64,000 nt of DNA, from contig NZ_MEIY01000001.1 in NCBI RefSeq assembly GCF_001752365.1, positions 1,734,799 through 1,798,798 of the forward strand, given 5' to 3'. Made by a program: the position numbers and the translations under genes. This document shows positions 1 through 7,931 of this stretch, piece by piece. This DNA is from Marinobacter sp. X15-166B (GTDB lineage: Bacteria; Pseudomonadota; Gammaproteobacteria; Pseudomonadales; Oleiphilaceae). The notes under the pieces were generated by a model that was not told the DNA's origin, did not search any database, and worked only from the letters and a program-made list of their open reading frames with translations. The first letter of the stretch is position 1. Each line of letters begins with the position of its first letter.

Positions 1-179
1 CACGCGCACCCAAAATCGAGGTGCACCGCCGGGAAAGTTCGCGCTCGCCATTGTTTAAAGAAGATGCCAGCATTGTGGCGGTCGCCGCGGACTACCCTGC
101 AGATTTTCAGGGCCCCGTCCTCGACGTTAATGATGTCCCCGCTATCGCAGACTTTGTTCTGAATCGTGAACCATCATAG
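1..179 (+). CDS. mobB: MobB, C-terminal end (partial)
   Basis: An open frame runs in from the left edge and stops at TAG 177-179, leaving about 58 residues. The end reads VLDVNDVPAIADFVL, close to the usual C-terminus of MobB, the GTP-binding adaptor that helps build the molybdopterin guanine dinucleotide cofactor. A preceding EVHR segment followed by a hydrophobic VAVAA stretch also fits that family. The next gene is moeA, 55 bases downstream on the same strand, which supports a molybdenum-cofactor role. The P-loop half lies outside the window, so the call rests on the tail and the context. The frame is too short to be found by length alone. Confidence 0.68.
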   Translation, partial: RAPKIEVHRRESSRSPLFKEDASIVAVAADYPADFQGPVLDVNDVPAIADFVLNREPS

Positions 180-234
180 GCGGCACTCGCGGATACCAAG
201 CTACCGGATACCAAATTAGCGGATAATAAAAACT

Positions 235-1482
235 ATGGCCAAGCTTCGTAACGACTGTTTTGCACTCCCCCCCGGCGTTAACTGGACGCCGGTCGAAGAG
301 GCGCTGGAGCGGTTGCGTTCACGCTTGCACCCTGTCGTCGCTGTGCAGCGCTCCGTTCCGTTGGCCCAGGTCAATGGCCGCATCCTGGCAAGCGACGTCT
401 ATGCGCCCCGAGCCCATCCCCCAAGTGATAATTCTGCGGTCGATGGCTATGCCTTCGCAGGCCCTGTAACAGAGGTGCCCAGCACACTGCCTCTGGTGGA
501 TGGCCGCAGTGCCGCGGGGGAACCCTACAGGGATCGGGTACCCGAAGGCTATGCCATCCGGATTCTGACCGGCGCGGTGGTTCCGGCCGGCACGGACACG
601 GTCGTTCTGGAGGAAGACTGCGACATCAAGGAGGGTCAGCTGCATCTGGACGGCACATTGAAAGCCGGTGCCAATGTCCGCAAAGCTGCTGAAGACATTA
701 ACGTGGAGGACCGGATCCTCACTGCGGGCACCCGGCTGAGCCCGACCCAGATTTCCGTACTGGCCAGCGTCGGAATTGGCTCGGTCGATGTGTATGAGCG
801 CTTGCGTGTGGGGGTTCTTTCCACCGGTGACGAGGTAAAGCCGGTCGGTGCACCGGTGACCGATTGGCAGATCTACGATGCCAACCGCCCGATGCTGGGT
901 GCCCTGGTCGAGCAGCTTGGCTATGAGCTGATTGATCTGGGCCATGTGCTTGATCGCCCGGAGGCGGTGAAAGCGGCATTGGAGCGGGGAGCGGAACAGT
1001 GTGACTTGATCCTGACCAGCGGCGGGGTGTCTGCCGGTGACGAAGACCGCGTTTCCGAGACGCTGAAAAAACACGGGGAGATCAGTAACTGGCGTATCGC
1101 CATCAAGCCCGGGAGGCCGCTCGCGCTGGCCATGTTCCATGGAACGCCGGTGGTGGGCTTGCCGGGTAACCCGGTGGGCGCCTGGGTTTGTGCACTGCGG
1201 TTCGGCGCTCCGGCGATGGCGTTGCTGGCAGGAGGAGAATGGTTCGAACCCCAGGGCTATGCTATGCCGGCCAATTTCTCGAAGCGTAAAAGACCAGGGC
1301 GCAGCGAGATGCTGCGGGCCAGGATCCGGCAAGGACAGGTTGAGGTGTTCGGCTCTGAAGGCTCCGGCCGGGTGACCGGTCTGGCCTGGTCCGAGGGCCT
1401 GGTGGAGCTGGATGAGAGCGCCCGACAAATCGAGCCGGGAACCCTTGTGCGGTTTATTCCTTACGGCAGCTTCGGGTTGTAA
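235..1482 (+). CDS. moeA: Molybdopterin molybdenumtransferase MoeA (copy 1)
   Basis: This 415-aa protein is a full-length MoeA, the cytoplasmic enzyme that inserts molybdate into adenylated molybdopterin. Family signatures are present in order: [10 protein letters not shown] near residue 65, TGAVVPAGTDTVV near 113, a VGVLSTGDE strand near 195, the TSGGVSAGDEDRV loop near 260, and the GLPGNPVGAW loop near 310. ATG 235 has no clear ribosome binding site but gives the normal N-terminus. It follows mobB on the same strand and ends one base before the convergent DUF6505 gene. A second, clearly different moeA lies at 13788-15002. This copy, next to mobB and the formate dehydrogenase accessory genes, may serve that enzyme, which is inference. 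Confidence 0.95.
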   Translation: MAKLRNDCFALPPGVNWTPVEEALERLRSRLHPVVAVQRSVPLAQVNGRILASDVYAPRAHPPSDNSAVDGYAFAGPVTEVPSTLPLVDGRSAAGEPYRDRVPEGYAIRILTGAVVPAGTDTVVLEEDCDIKEGQLHLDGTLKAGANVRKAAEDINVEDRILTAGTRLSPTQISVLASVGIGSVDVYERLRVGVLSTGDEVKPVGAPVTDWQIYDANRPMLGALVEQLGYELIDLGHVLDRPEAVKAALERGAEQCDLILTSGGVSAGDEDRVSETLKKHGEISNWRIAIKPGRPLALAMFHGTPVVGLPGNPVGAWVCALRFGAPAMALLAGGEWFEPQGYAMPANFSKRKRPGRSEMLRARIRQGQVEVFGSEGSGRVTGLAWSEGLVELDESARQIEPGTLVRFIPYGSFGL

Positions 1483-1959
1483 TCAGTCAACGCTGCCATG
1501 GACCGCAAATGCCTCAAGAGAGGCATCCTGCGGGGGCCGGGAGCGGTAGGTTTCCTCAATACCCAGCTCGGTCAGTGTGCGGCTGACCATCAGCAGGGTG
1601 TTCTCCTCGAAGTCCTCACACATAGCGCGCATTTGGTCGATCTCGTCACAGGCGACCGGGTAGGCGGCGTCAATATCCGGTGCACCGTAATGGTCGACGA
1701 ACGTTTGGGCCAGGGTGGCGCGAATCTGCTCCAGTTCCGCGTCGGTGATCTTGCAAACGCCTACGAAACTGGCACGGCCGCCAGACTCGATGCTGTACCA
1801 GCCGTTACTGAACGCCTGGCGGGCTTTCCCCTTCAGGTCCGCTTCGGTCCAGTTGGAAAACTCGAAGCCACCGGAGATCGCCCATTCGCCGCTGGGCGCA
1901 GGCTTTTCAAAGACCTTTTCGTCCGATATATCCAACTGCAGTATTCGGGCCAGTTTCAT
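1483..1959 (-). CDS. DUF6505 family protein of formate dehydrogenase loci
   Basis: This 158-aa soluble protein has no signal peptide or membrane segment. I recognise it as the DUF6505 type of small protein that sits beside formate dehydrogenase genes; its biochemical role is unknown. It is acidic and has a recognisable SNWTEADL segment near residue 36 and a run of acidic residues near 115-120 (CEDFEEN). It is the last gene of the leftward operon ferredoxin, Mrp-like ATPase, ligase-like protein, DUF6505, and overlaps the upstream gene by 4 bases (ATGA). That tight coupling argues for a shared job, probably in maturation or assembly of the dehydrogenase. The family name is from memory, so I am less sure of the number than of the association. 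Confidence 0.7.
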   Translation of the reverse strand: MKLARILQLDISDEKVFEKPAPSGEWAISGGFEFSNWTEADLKGKARQAFSNGWYSIESGGRASFVGVCKITDAELEQIRATLAQTFVDHYGAPDIDAAYPVACDEIDQMRAMCEDFEENTLLMVSRTLTELGIEETYRSRPPQDASLEAFAVHGSVD

Positions 1960-2660
1960 ACGTGCTCCGCGAATTCAATCAAGCTTAACGTCTCGGTCAT
2001 GACACCCTGACGCAGCAGCATTCGGCCTTTTTCATCCAGGCCCACAAAGATGCCCGGCCGGGGCTGTTCGATCCTCTTGCCCAGAGCATCGCAGCGTGGC
2101 CGCCAATCGTTGTGCACCCGTTCAAAGCCACTGTCCATAAAATAGGTCAGCCATAAGAGCGTGTGCTTGGACCAGCTCTCCAGCAAGGCCATTGGTGTAA
2201 TGTTTACACAGCCTTCCTCATACAGACAGGTTTCATTCGGGGTGTCTCCGGGCTCGCCGTCATTCTGGCTGAATGGCACACTGATGCCGATGATCAGCCA
2301 GTTTGGATGAGCCTTGGGATCCGAAACATCGGCTGCGAACCGAATGTTACCGCAGAGAGCACCATTGACCTTGATTCGATCAGGCCATTGAAAGTGCACC
2401 GGTACTTCGGGTGGCGCCAGGGCACCCAGACTTTCGGCCAGGCCGATCTGGGCCACATAGACCGCTTGAATGGCATCTTCCAGGGGTGTTTCCGGTGCCA
2501 GTACCAGAGCCGCATTCAAGCTGTCGTCTGCTTCAGAGTAGAAAACCGAGCCGGAATCAACACCCGCGATGGCCCGGCTGACCGCTTTGTTGAAAGGATC
2601 GGAGTGCCTCGGCACCACTTCTCCGGTCAATAATGGCGGGAATTGGGGTGACTCAATCAT
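1956..2660 (-). CDS. Biotin/lipoate-protein ligase-like protein (DUF4444 type)
   Basis: This 234-aa protein resembles the catalytic core of biotin/lipoate protein ligases, with a C-terminal SH3-like part of the DUF4444 type (IFVGLDEKGRMLLR near residue 205). The ligase signature region reads WPDRIKVNGALCGNIR near residues 93-108. In BirA the matching stretch is WPND followed by a K-x-x-G-I-L motif, whose lysine is catalytic. Here alanine (A102) sits at the lysine position, so ordinary acyl-adenylate chemistry looks unlikely. It overlaps the Mrp-like gene upstream and DUF6505 downstream by 4 bases each. The linkage to formate dehydrogenase genes is known for this family, but its substrate is not. 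It may bind a cofactor or a protein lysine without ligation. Confidence 0.75.
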   Translation of the reverse strand: MIESPQFPPLLTGEVVPRHSDPFNKAVSRAIAGVDSGSVFYSEADDSLNAALVLAPETPLEDAIQAVYVAQIGLAESLGALAPPEVPVHFQWPDRIKVNGALCGNIRFAADVSDPKAHPNWLIIGISVPFSQNDGEPGDTPNETCLYEEGCVNITPMALLESWSKHTLLWLTYFMDSGFERVHNDWRPRCDALGKRIEQPRPGIFVGLDEKGRMLLRQGVMTETLSLIEFAEHV

Positions 2661-3505
2661 TGGATAGCCCGGGCGTATGCGTCTGAGGCAACAATTTCAT
2701 CGGCGATGCGCTGGAAAGCCTGGGCCTGAGGGCTGTCAGGCTTCGAAACCACAATGGGGACACCACCGTCTGAACCGATTCGGATATCGAGATCCAGCGG
2801 AATCTCCCCAAGGAAAGGGGCGCCCAGTTTTTCGGCTTCTGACCGCGCGCCACCATGCCCGAATGGATGGTGTTCTTTATGACAACCATCACAGACGAAC
2901 GAGGCCATGTTTTCGATCAAACCAAAAAGCGGCACGTCCATGCGCTGGAACATGTCGATGCCTTTGCGGGCGTCCATCAAGGCGATGTCCTGGGGTGTGG
3001 AGACCACCACCGCTCCGGCAACGAAGAATTTCTGGGTCAGCGTCATCTGCACATCGCCGGTGCCTGGCGGCAGGTCCACCAGCAGCACATCGAGCCGCCC
3101 CCACTCAACCTGGTTCATCATCTGTTGCAGGGCACCCATCAACATGGGCCCACGCCAGACAATGGCCTCATCGTCCGGCGTCATCAGGCCCAAAGACATT
3201 AACGTCACCCCGTGGTTTCTCAGGGGCAGAATGGTACTTCCATCCGGGCTGGATGGGCGGCCGGAAACACCCAGCATGCGGGGCTGGCTGGGGCCGTAGA
3301 TGTCGGCATCCAGCAGGCCTACCTTGAGACCTTTCGAGGCCAGCGCAACGGCCAGATTGGACGACACAGTGGATTTTCCAACGCCACCCTTGCCCGAGGC
3401 AATGGCGATGATCCGATCCACGCCCCTGGGGTTCTTGTCTTGCGGGCGGGGGGCATCCGTGCCAATCAAATTCGGTTTTTTACCAACTTCGACGTATTCA
3501 ACCAT
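2657..3505 (-). CDS. Mrp/ApbC (Nbp35) family P-loop ATPase
   Basis: This 282-aa protein is an iron-sulfur-cluster carrier ATPase of the Mrp/ApbC family. The deviant Walker A motif GKGGVGKST lies near residue 39, DADIYGPS near 67, the Walker B-like VDLPPGTGD near 142, and the metal-binding FVCDGC near 205. It is shorter than the E. coli Mrp type because it lacks the N-terminal DUF59 domain, starting with a roughly 25-residue basic leader. It lies between the multi-cluster ferredoxin gene and the ligase-like gene in one operon. That suggests it loads [4Fe-4S] clusters on the formate dehydrogenase or on the ferredoxin. It could instead be the general Mrp of this organism; no second copy is visible here. 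Confidence 0.9.
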   Translation of the reverse strand: MVEYVEVGKKPNLIGTDAPRPQDKNPRGVDRIIAIASGKGGVGKSTVSSNLAVALASKGLKVGLLDADIYGPSQPRMLGVSGRPSSPDGSTILPLRNHGVTLMSLGLMTPDDEAIVWRGPMLMGALQQMMNQVEWGRLDVLLVDLPPGTGDVQMTLTQKFFVAGAVVVSTPQDIALMDARKGIDMFQRMDVPLFGLIENMASFVCDGCHKEHHPFGHGGARSEAEKLGAPFLGEIPLDLDIRIGSDGGVPIVVSKPDSPQAQAFQRIADEIVASDAYARAIQ

Positions 3506-3520
3506 GGTGTGTCCTGTTCT

Positions 3521-5500
3521 CTAACTGTCCAGATAGTCATCAGTGGTACGGATTCGAGGCCGCTCACCGCCCGCCAGGGGTGCACTGTCCCCATGGAACT
3601 GGGCCTTGACCCGGCAGTCGTCACACATCTTGATGAGTTGGACATTATCGGAATTCGTGTACATCCAGTGCTGGTTTTCCAGTTTTTCGACGATTCGGTT
3701 AATGGTGCTCGCAACGCCAAACGGAGTGCCACATTGAATGCACTCGAACGGATCCTCGCCATGCAATGTCCGGGCACTCAAGGCTGCCTTGGACACATCC
3801 AGCCTGGGCTGCAGGGTGATGGCGGTCTCCGGGCAGGTGCTGTCGCAGATGCCGCACTGAACACAGGCATTTTCCGTAAACTGAACTTCCGGCCGGTCCG
3901 CGTGATCACCAAGCGCACCGGTCGGGCACAGCGATACGCAGGCCAGGCAAAGCGTACATTTATCGGAATCGATTGCGATCGCACCATAAGGTGCACCTGC
4001 GGGGAGTGGAATCGGTTCTTCGATTTTTTCTGACATGGCGGCAACGGTGACTCGTGTTATGTCGCGGCGACCGCCCACCAGCAGAACCGGATCACTCACG
4101 CGCCCGGCGTTGGCGCCTGCATCGCAGAGCTCAATGGCGGAGATAACCCGAACCCGACTGGGCGAATTATGGGTACCCCGGAGCAAGGCCTGGGCCAGTT
4201 CAACTTCCGCAGCTACCGCCCGCCGATCCAACTCATGGTCCGCAAGGATGAGCACCTCAGCGTAACCGGCGCCGAATGCGGCCATTATTTCAGCATGACC
4301 GACCCGATCGATATGCTCCAGCCCAATCGGCAGCAGATCGTCCGCCAGTCCGTCATCGTATCGCGCCAGGTTGGCAATGGCGTCGGCTCCAGCGCCCAGG
4401 GTATGAAACGCCAGGCGTGGAGATTCGCCGGTGTGCTCCCGATAGACCTGGGCCATCACTTCAACGGTTCGGGTGATCGCCTCGAACGGGGTTTCGTTCA
4501 TGGTAATGGCCGATGTGGGACAGACGGCGGCACAGGATCCGCAGCCGGCGCATATGTCCGAGTCGATCTGGATATGATCCCCTGCAGAAAAAATGGCCTC
4601 AGTGGGGCAGACGTCGAGGCAGCGTGTGCACCCGGATTTACTGGCGCGCGTGTGTGCGCACAGGGATTCTTCCAATCTGAAATAGACGGTTTTCTCGAAT
4701 TCACCCACCCGCTCCCGGGCGGTCAGGGCAATACGCTCCAGCTCACCGGTTTTCATCGGATCCGCCCAGAAATAGCCGTTGCGCTTCTCATGACTCGGAA
4801 ATGCCGGGGCTCCCCCTCGCAGATCGATGAATACATCGCATTCGCTACGGGCGGCAAGTTTTACTTCGCCATAACCCGGTTCACCTCGGCCGGCCGGATG
4901 GAGGGTTTGCAAGTGGGCAAATTCCAGTTTGAAATTGCCAAGGGCGCCATGGGCGCTCGTCAATTGCCCCTTTGCTACATCGTAGGACGCGGAAGGGAGT
5001 TGAATCGGGCCGGCGTCAGTCACCACACAGGTGACACCCAGCTCGTCATGAACCAGTTCGGCCATTCTGATGGCCTGTTCGGTGGGGCCGACAATACAGC
5101 AGACGCCATTGGATTGAATGGTTTTTGCCGGTGCGATGGGGGCCGGCAACTGCGCAGCAGCCATCAGCGCGGCCTGTTTGGCGTGTTGGCGCTCCGGCTT
5201 GGCATCGGGTGCGCTCCAACCCGCTCTGTCCCGGATGTCAATCGTATGAAGAGGCGCGGCATGGTTTATTTCCGCGTACACCTCCTCGGACAGCCGCTCA
5301 AATAAAGCTGACTGCTGGCCGCACGCTATGAGCACTTCATTTGTCGCGCTCAGATGTTCCGCGGCGACGTTCAATTCTGTTCCACACAGTTGATCAGCGG
5401 TGATCACCTGTGCGGCTGCGGCTGCTTTCTGCAGCGCTTGCGGATTGAAAGTCTGTGTCTGGTCACAACTGCATAAGAGCAGTGTCTTGTTTGCGGTCAT
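3521..5500 (-). CDS. Multi-cluster 4Fe-4S ferredoxin of the formate dehydrogenase locus
   Basis: This 659-aa cytoplasmic protein has an N-terminal region of about 270 residues without cluster motifs, containing a possible nucleotide-binding strand (CCIVGPTEQ). Four classic 4Fe-4S motifs follow: CTRCLDVCP and CAGCGSCAAVCP in the middle, and CTLCLACVSLCP and CVQCGICDSTCP near residues 510-570. Two more cysteine pairs lie at the end (CIQCGTPFG, CDDC). The layout of two paired ferredoxin modules around a linker fits an electron carrier or cluster reservoir. It is first in a leftward operon with the Mrp-like ATPase and diverges from the DUF3305 gene. Such genes accompany formate dehydrogenases, but no function is established. 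It could also couple formate electrons to a soluble acceptor. Confidence 0.85.
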   Translation of the reverse strand: MTANKTLLLCSCDQTQTFNPQALQKAAAAAQVITADQLCGTELNVAAEHLSATNEVLIACGQQSALFERLSEEVYAEINHAAPLHTIDIRDRAGWSAPDAKPERQHAKQAALMAAAQLPAPIAPAKTIQSNGVCCIVGPTEQAIRMAELVHDELGVTCVVTDAGPIQLPSASYDVAKGQLTSAHGALGNFKLEFAHLQTLHPAGRGEPGYGEVKLAARSECDVFIDLRGGAPAFPSHEKRNGYFWADPMKTGELERIALTARERVGEFEKTVYFRLEESLCAHTRASKSGCTRCLDVCPTEAIFSAGDHIQIDSDICAGCGSCAAVCPTSAITMNETPFEAITRTVEVMAQVYREHTGESPRLAFHTLGAGADAIANLARYDDGLADDLLPIGLEHIDRVGHAEIMAAFGAGYAEVLILADHELDRRAVAAEVELAQALLRGTHNSPSRVRVISAIELCDAGANAGRVSDPVLLVGGRRDITRVTVAAMSEKIEEPIPLPAGAPYGAIAIDSDKCTLCLACVSLCPTGALGDHADRPEVQFTENACVQCGICDSTCPETAITLQPRLDVSKAALSARTLHGEDPFECIQCGTPFGVASTINRIVEKLENQHWMYTNSDNVQLIKMCDDCRVKAQFHGDSAPLAGGERPRIRTTDDYLDS

Positions 5501-5582
5501 CGGAAGTTAGACTCTTTCGTTGTTTTTATAAGGGCATACATCCCGTTTACCACCGAGCATGCCACAGCCGTTTATTTTTGGA

Positions 5583-5625
5583 CAGTTGGATTATCGTTTT
5601 ACTTTTAGGCAGTTGGATTATTGTT
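5583..5625. repeat. Direct repeat in the divergent fdh control region
   Basis: A 16-base sequence beginning CAGTTGGATTAT occurs at 5583-5598 and again at 5610-5625 with one difference. The two copies are 27 bases apart, about two and a half helical turns. They lie just upstream of the predicted promoter at 5640-5667, in the 185-base gap between the two divergent accessory operons. The position suits tandem binding sites for a regulator of formate dehydrogenase expression. No known regulator consensus is recognised. Confidence 0.6.
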
Positions 5626-5639
5626 GGAGCCCTGCTATT

Positions 5640-5667
5640 TTGAAGTTGTAAAACTTGAGGCTATAAG
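5640..5667 (+). promoter_or_regulatory. Predicted sigma-70-type promoter for the DUF3305 operon
   Basis: TTGAAG (5640-5645) and TATAAG (5662-5667) are separated by 16 bases. They lie 19 bases upstream of the DUF3305 start at 5686 in an AT-rich stretch that stands out from the GC-rich surroundings. The direct repeat at 5583-5625 lies immediately upstream. Confidence 0.5.
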
Positions 5668-5685
5668 AATATAACGAGAAGCGCC

Positions 5686-6264
5686 ATGAGTAGTCGGACA
5701 GAGGGTTGGAGACGCGAATTACAGGTAGGTGCCGTTGTGCGCCGGTCGCCCGGGGTGACTCGCTGGGCACGTGATATCTGGACACCAACGGCTGTGATAC
5801 CGGGAGCACCGGAAGCGTTCTGGAAGGAGTTGGTTCGAGAGGGGGAGGTGGTCGATTACCACGCGGGCACGGTCACGATGGAACTGTTCCGCGCCGATGT
5901 GGAGGGCTATCTGATATCCCTGAATATGGCGTCCCCTTCGGTCTGGGTCGTGATGGACAAAGATGTCACGAGCCAGTCGCCCTCCGGGTGGGTACTCAGC
6001 ACCGTTACCGCCAGCGCCCATGAAGCGTTAGACGCGCTTGATAGCGGCGAAAGCATTGTCGAGGCCGTTGCCATTCCGGAATCCCTTGCGGGCTGGATCA
6101 AGGAGTTTGTCGACCTGCACTACATCGAAGAGCCCTTCAAGAAACGCCGTCGAAATGAGGTCCGGGTTGATGGCACCGAAGACGCTAAAGGCGATCCACG
6201 TATCCGCCAGGCGAGTGATGTCTATCGCGCCCCCGGCAACATCAAAAAATCGAGACTGCAGTGA
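5686..6264 (+). CDS. DUF3305 domain protein (formate dehydrogenase locus)
   Basis: This 192-aa soluble protein has the DUF3305 pattern near its start: a VVRRSPGVTRWARDIWTP segment at residues 14-31 followed by AVIPGAP. The family is found almost only beside formate dehydrogenase genes and its role is unknown. The C-terminal 40 residues are basic and probably disordered. ATG 5686 has a weak GAGAAG ribosome site. It overlaps the DUF3306 gene by one base (TGATG), so the two are translated together. Both precede the chaperone and the structural genes, which points to an assembly or maturation role for the dehydrogenase. I know of no enzymatic assignment. Confidence 0.85.
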   Translation: MSSRTEGWRRELQVGAVVRRSPGVTRWARDIWTPTAVIPGAPEAFWKELVREGEVVDYHAGTVTMELFRADVEGYLISLNMASPSVWVVMDKDVTSQSPSGWVLSTVTASAHEALDALDSGESIVEAVAIPESLAGWIKEFVDLHYIEEPFKKRRRNEVRVDGTEDAKGDPRIRQASDVYRAPGNIKKSRLQ

Positions 6265-6890
6265 TGGCCGAGTCACGTTTGCAGCGTTGGTCGCGTCAAA
6301 AAGCGGAAGCTGCCAGAAAGCAGGAAGCTCCGCCACCTCCGGTCGTTGAAGCCGAACTGTCACCTGAAGCGCAGGAACTCGCTGTTAATGAGACTTTGCC
6401 GGAGCAAGACGTTCTGGTGAAGTACGGGCTGCCCGATCCGGATGCCATTGTACTGGGTACGGACATTACCGGGTTCATGCGAAAAGAGATTCCCGAGCTC
6501 CTGCGCCGTAAGGCTCTGCGGGCGTTATGGAAGTCCAACCCTGTGCTGGCGGTGTTGGATGGCCTTAATGACTACGACGAAGATTTCACTGACGCCGGCT
6601 TGACGGTAAAAGGGGCAAAGAGCCTTTACAAGGTGGGGCAGGGTTTCGTTGATCGAGCCAAAAAGCTTGCTGGGCAGGTTGATGGGGAGGCCGAAGCGGT
6701 TGCCAGCACTACGGATTATGTCAGGCCACCAGGGGCCGCCGAAGCCTCGGAATCAGATGCCCCCCTTGAAACGGATGCTGCTGACCAACCAGAGGGCCCA
6801 GCTGAAGTGAGTCATGTAGACAGTGAACCGAGTCAAACGGATGAGGACCAGACGCCTCGTTTTCGTCCTCGGATGCGCTTCCACTATTAA
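6264..6890 (+). CDS. DUF3306 domain protein (formate dehydrogenase locus)
   Basis: This 208-aa protein begins with a basic helix, RLQRWSRQKAEAARK, typical of DUF3306. An alanine- and glutamate-rich linker and a central conserved block follow (residues ~50-110, including DITGFMRKEIPELLRRKALR). The C-terminal 90 residues are acidic, low in complexity and probably disordered, ending in a basic RFRPRMRFHY. A GTG at 6261 is also in frame, but ATG 6264 forms the natural TGATG junction with DUF3305. The family accompanies DUF3305 at formate dehydrogenase loci and has no known activity. The central helix-rich block resembles a protein-binding domain, so a partner or chaperone role is plausible but unproven. 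Confidence 0.83.
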   Translation: MAESRLQRWSRQKAEAARKQEAPPPPVVEAELSPEAQELAVNETLPEQDVLVKYGLPDPDAIVLGTDITGFMRKEIPELLRRKALRALWKSNPVLAVLDGLNDYDEDFTDAGLTVKGAKSLYKVGQGFVDRAKKLAGQVDGEAEAVASTTDYVRPPGAAEASESDAPLETDAADQPEGPAEVSHVDSEPSQTDEDQTPRFRPRMRFHY

Positions 6891-6931
6891 ACGGAGTTTG
6901 TTTCTGATAAAAGCGAGTGGTAGCACAGTCA

Positions 6932-6960
6932 TTCGACTATTCATGTGCGTGGTCTAGAAT
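6932..6960 (+). promoter_or_regulatory. Possible promoter upstream of the TorD-like gene
   Basis: TTCGAC (6932-6937) and TAGAAT (6955-6960) have 17-base spacing and lie 40 bases before the TTG start at 7000, in the 109-base gap after DUF3306. The -35 match is poor, so this is tentative. If real, it would let the chaperone and structural genes be transcribed apart from DUF3305/3306. Confidence 0.35.
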
Positions 6961-6999
6961 GACAGCTCAGGATGTTAATAATAATTAAAGGAAAACGGT

Positions 7000-7611
7000 T
7001 TGAACAACACTGCGGAAACTCAGTGCCCGCGTTCGGTCACCGAACAAGATCGCGCCCGGGCCCAGATCTATCAGCTTTTGGGTGTTCTGCTTTCCGGACC
7101 ACCCTCCAGCGAGCTGTTGAAAGGATTGGCGTCTTTGCAGGGTGATGACACCCCTCTGGGCGTAGCTTCCAAAAACCTGGCAGTGCTTGCCGAGCGCACC
7201 ACCCCTTCTGACGCCGAGCGCGAGTACAACAACCTTTTTGTTGGGCTTGGGCGTGGCGAACTGCTGCCTTACACCAGCTATTACCTCACCGGATTTTTGA
7301 ACGAGAAGCCACTAGCGGAGCTGCGTACTGACCTTATGGCCAGGGGCATCAAAGCCCGTAGCGATGTAAAAGAACCGGAAGACCACATTGGCACCCTGTG
7401 CGAAATCATGTCGGGCATCATTACCGGCCAATTCCCGTGTGACAGTGATCTGGCGTCGCAAAAAGCCTTTTTCGACGCGCACCTGGCACAGTGGGCCGCC
7501 TTGTTTTTTACCGATTTGGAAGAAGCGCAAAGTGCCATCTTTTATGGCCCGGTGGGCTCGCTGGGGCGGGCTTTCATGGCTGTAGAAACCGATGCCTTTG
7601 CAATTCAGTAA
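7000..7611 (+). CDS. TorD/DmsD-family molybdoenzyme chaperone
   Basis: This 203-aa all-helical protein belongs to the TorD/DmsD family of chaperones. They hold the TAT signal and apo-form of molybdoenzymes until the cofactor is inserted. The family core is visible: EYNNLFVGLGRGELLPYTSYY (residues ~75-95) and KEPEDHIGTLCEIM (near 125). Translation starts at TTG 7000 with the strong ribosome site AAAGGAAAA 10 bases upstream; no ATG lies nearby. The gene precedes the TAT peptide and fdhA, so FdhA is the likely client. A general chaperone for other molybdoenzymes is possible but none is encoded nearby. Confidence 0.92.
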   Translation: MNNTAETQCPRSVTEQDRARAQIYQLLGVLLSGPPSSELLKGLASLQGDDTPLGVASKNLAVLAERTTPSDAEREYNNLFVGLGRGELLPYTSYYLTGFLNEKPLAELRTDLMARGIKARSDVKEPEDHIGTLCEIMSGIITGQFPCDSDLASQKAFFDAHLAQWAALFFTDLEEAQSAIFYGPVGSLGRAFMAVETDAFAIQ

Positions 7612-7652
7612 CCGGGGTCAGAGCGATCCCTTAACCCATGGGGAGGTGTCCT

Positions 7653-7844
7653 ATGGACAACCCGAAGCGTGAAAACAGCCGCCGCCGTTTCCTGAAAATG
7701 GCAGCTGCCGCAGCACCGGCTGCAGTAGCCATGGCGGTTGCACCGAACGCCGCAGCCGAGGTCGTCAATCAAAACGTACCGAACAGCAGCGGTTTGCGTG
7801 ACACTGAACACACCCGCAAGTATTTCGAGTCGGCTCGCTTTTGA
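7653..7844 (+). CDS. Formate dehydrogenase region TAT-target small protein
   Basis: This 63-aa protein consists almost wholly of a twin-arginine signal (NSRRRFLKMAAAAAPAAVAM, residues 8-27) and a short polar tail. ATG 7653 has the ribosome site GGGGAGGTG just upstream; an in-frame ATG at 7638 would disrupt that site and is less likely. The family is known only as the TAT target of formate dehydrogenase regions. It sits between the chaperone gene and fdhA. After signal cleavage only some 25-30 residues would remain, so it may act as a TAT-escort peptide, a small periplasmic subunit or a membrane anchor. I cannot decide between these. Confidence 0.85.
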   Translation: MDNPKRENSRRRFLKMAAAAAPAAVAMAVAPNAAAEVVNQNVPNSSGLRDTEHTRKYFESARF

Positions 7845-7931
7845 GGAAGCGTGAATCATTCAAGGTTGCGTGATGCTCTTGGATGATCACCCCTCCAAAA
7901 AACGAGAATAACAACAAGAGAGGTAAGAGAC

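Noticed and set aside
319..1428. A 369-codon minus-strand frame inside moeA copy 1.
   Set aside because: It is antisense to a gene with intact MoeA motifs and shows no protein-like hydrophobic pattern.
5455..5643. A 62-codon frame with a hydrophobic repeated tail in the divergent fdh spacer.
   Set aside because: The repeated SWII segment is just the DNA direct repeat translated. The frame overlaps the start of the ferredoxin gene and has no ribosome site. The repeats fit regulator sites better.
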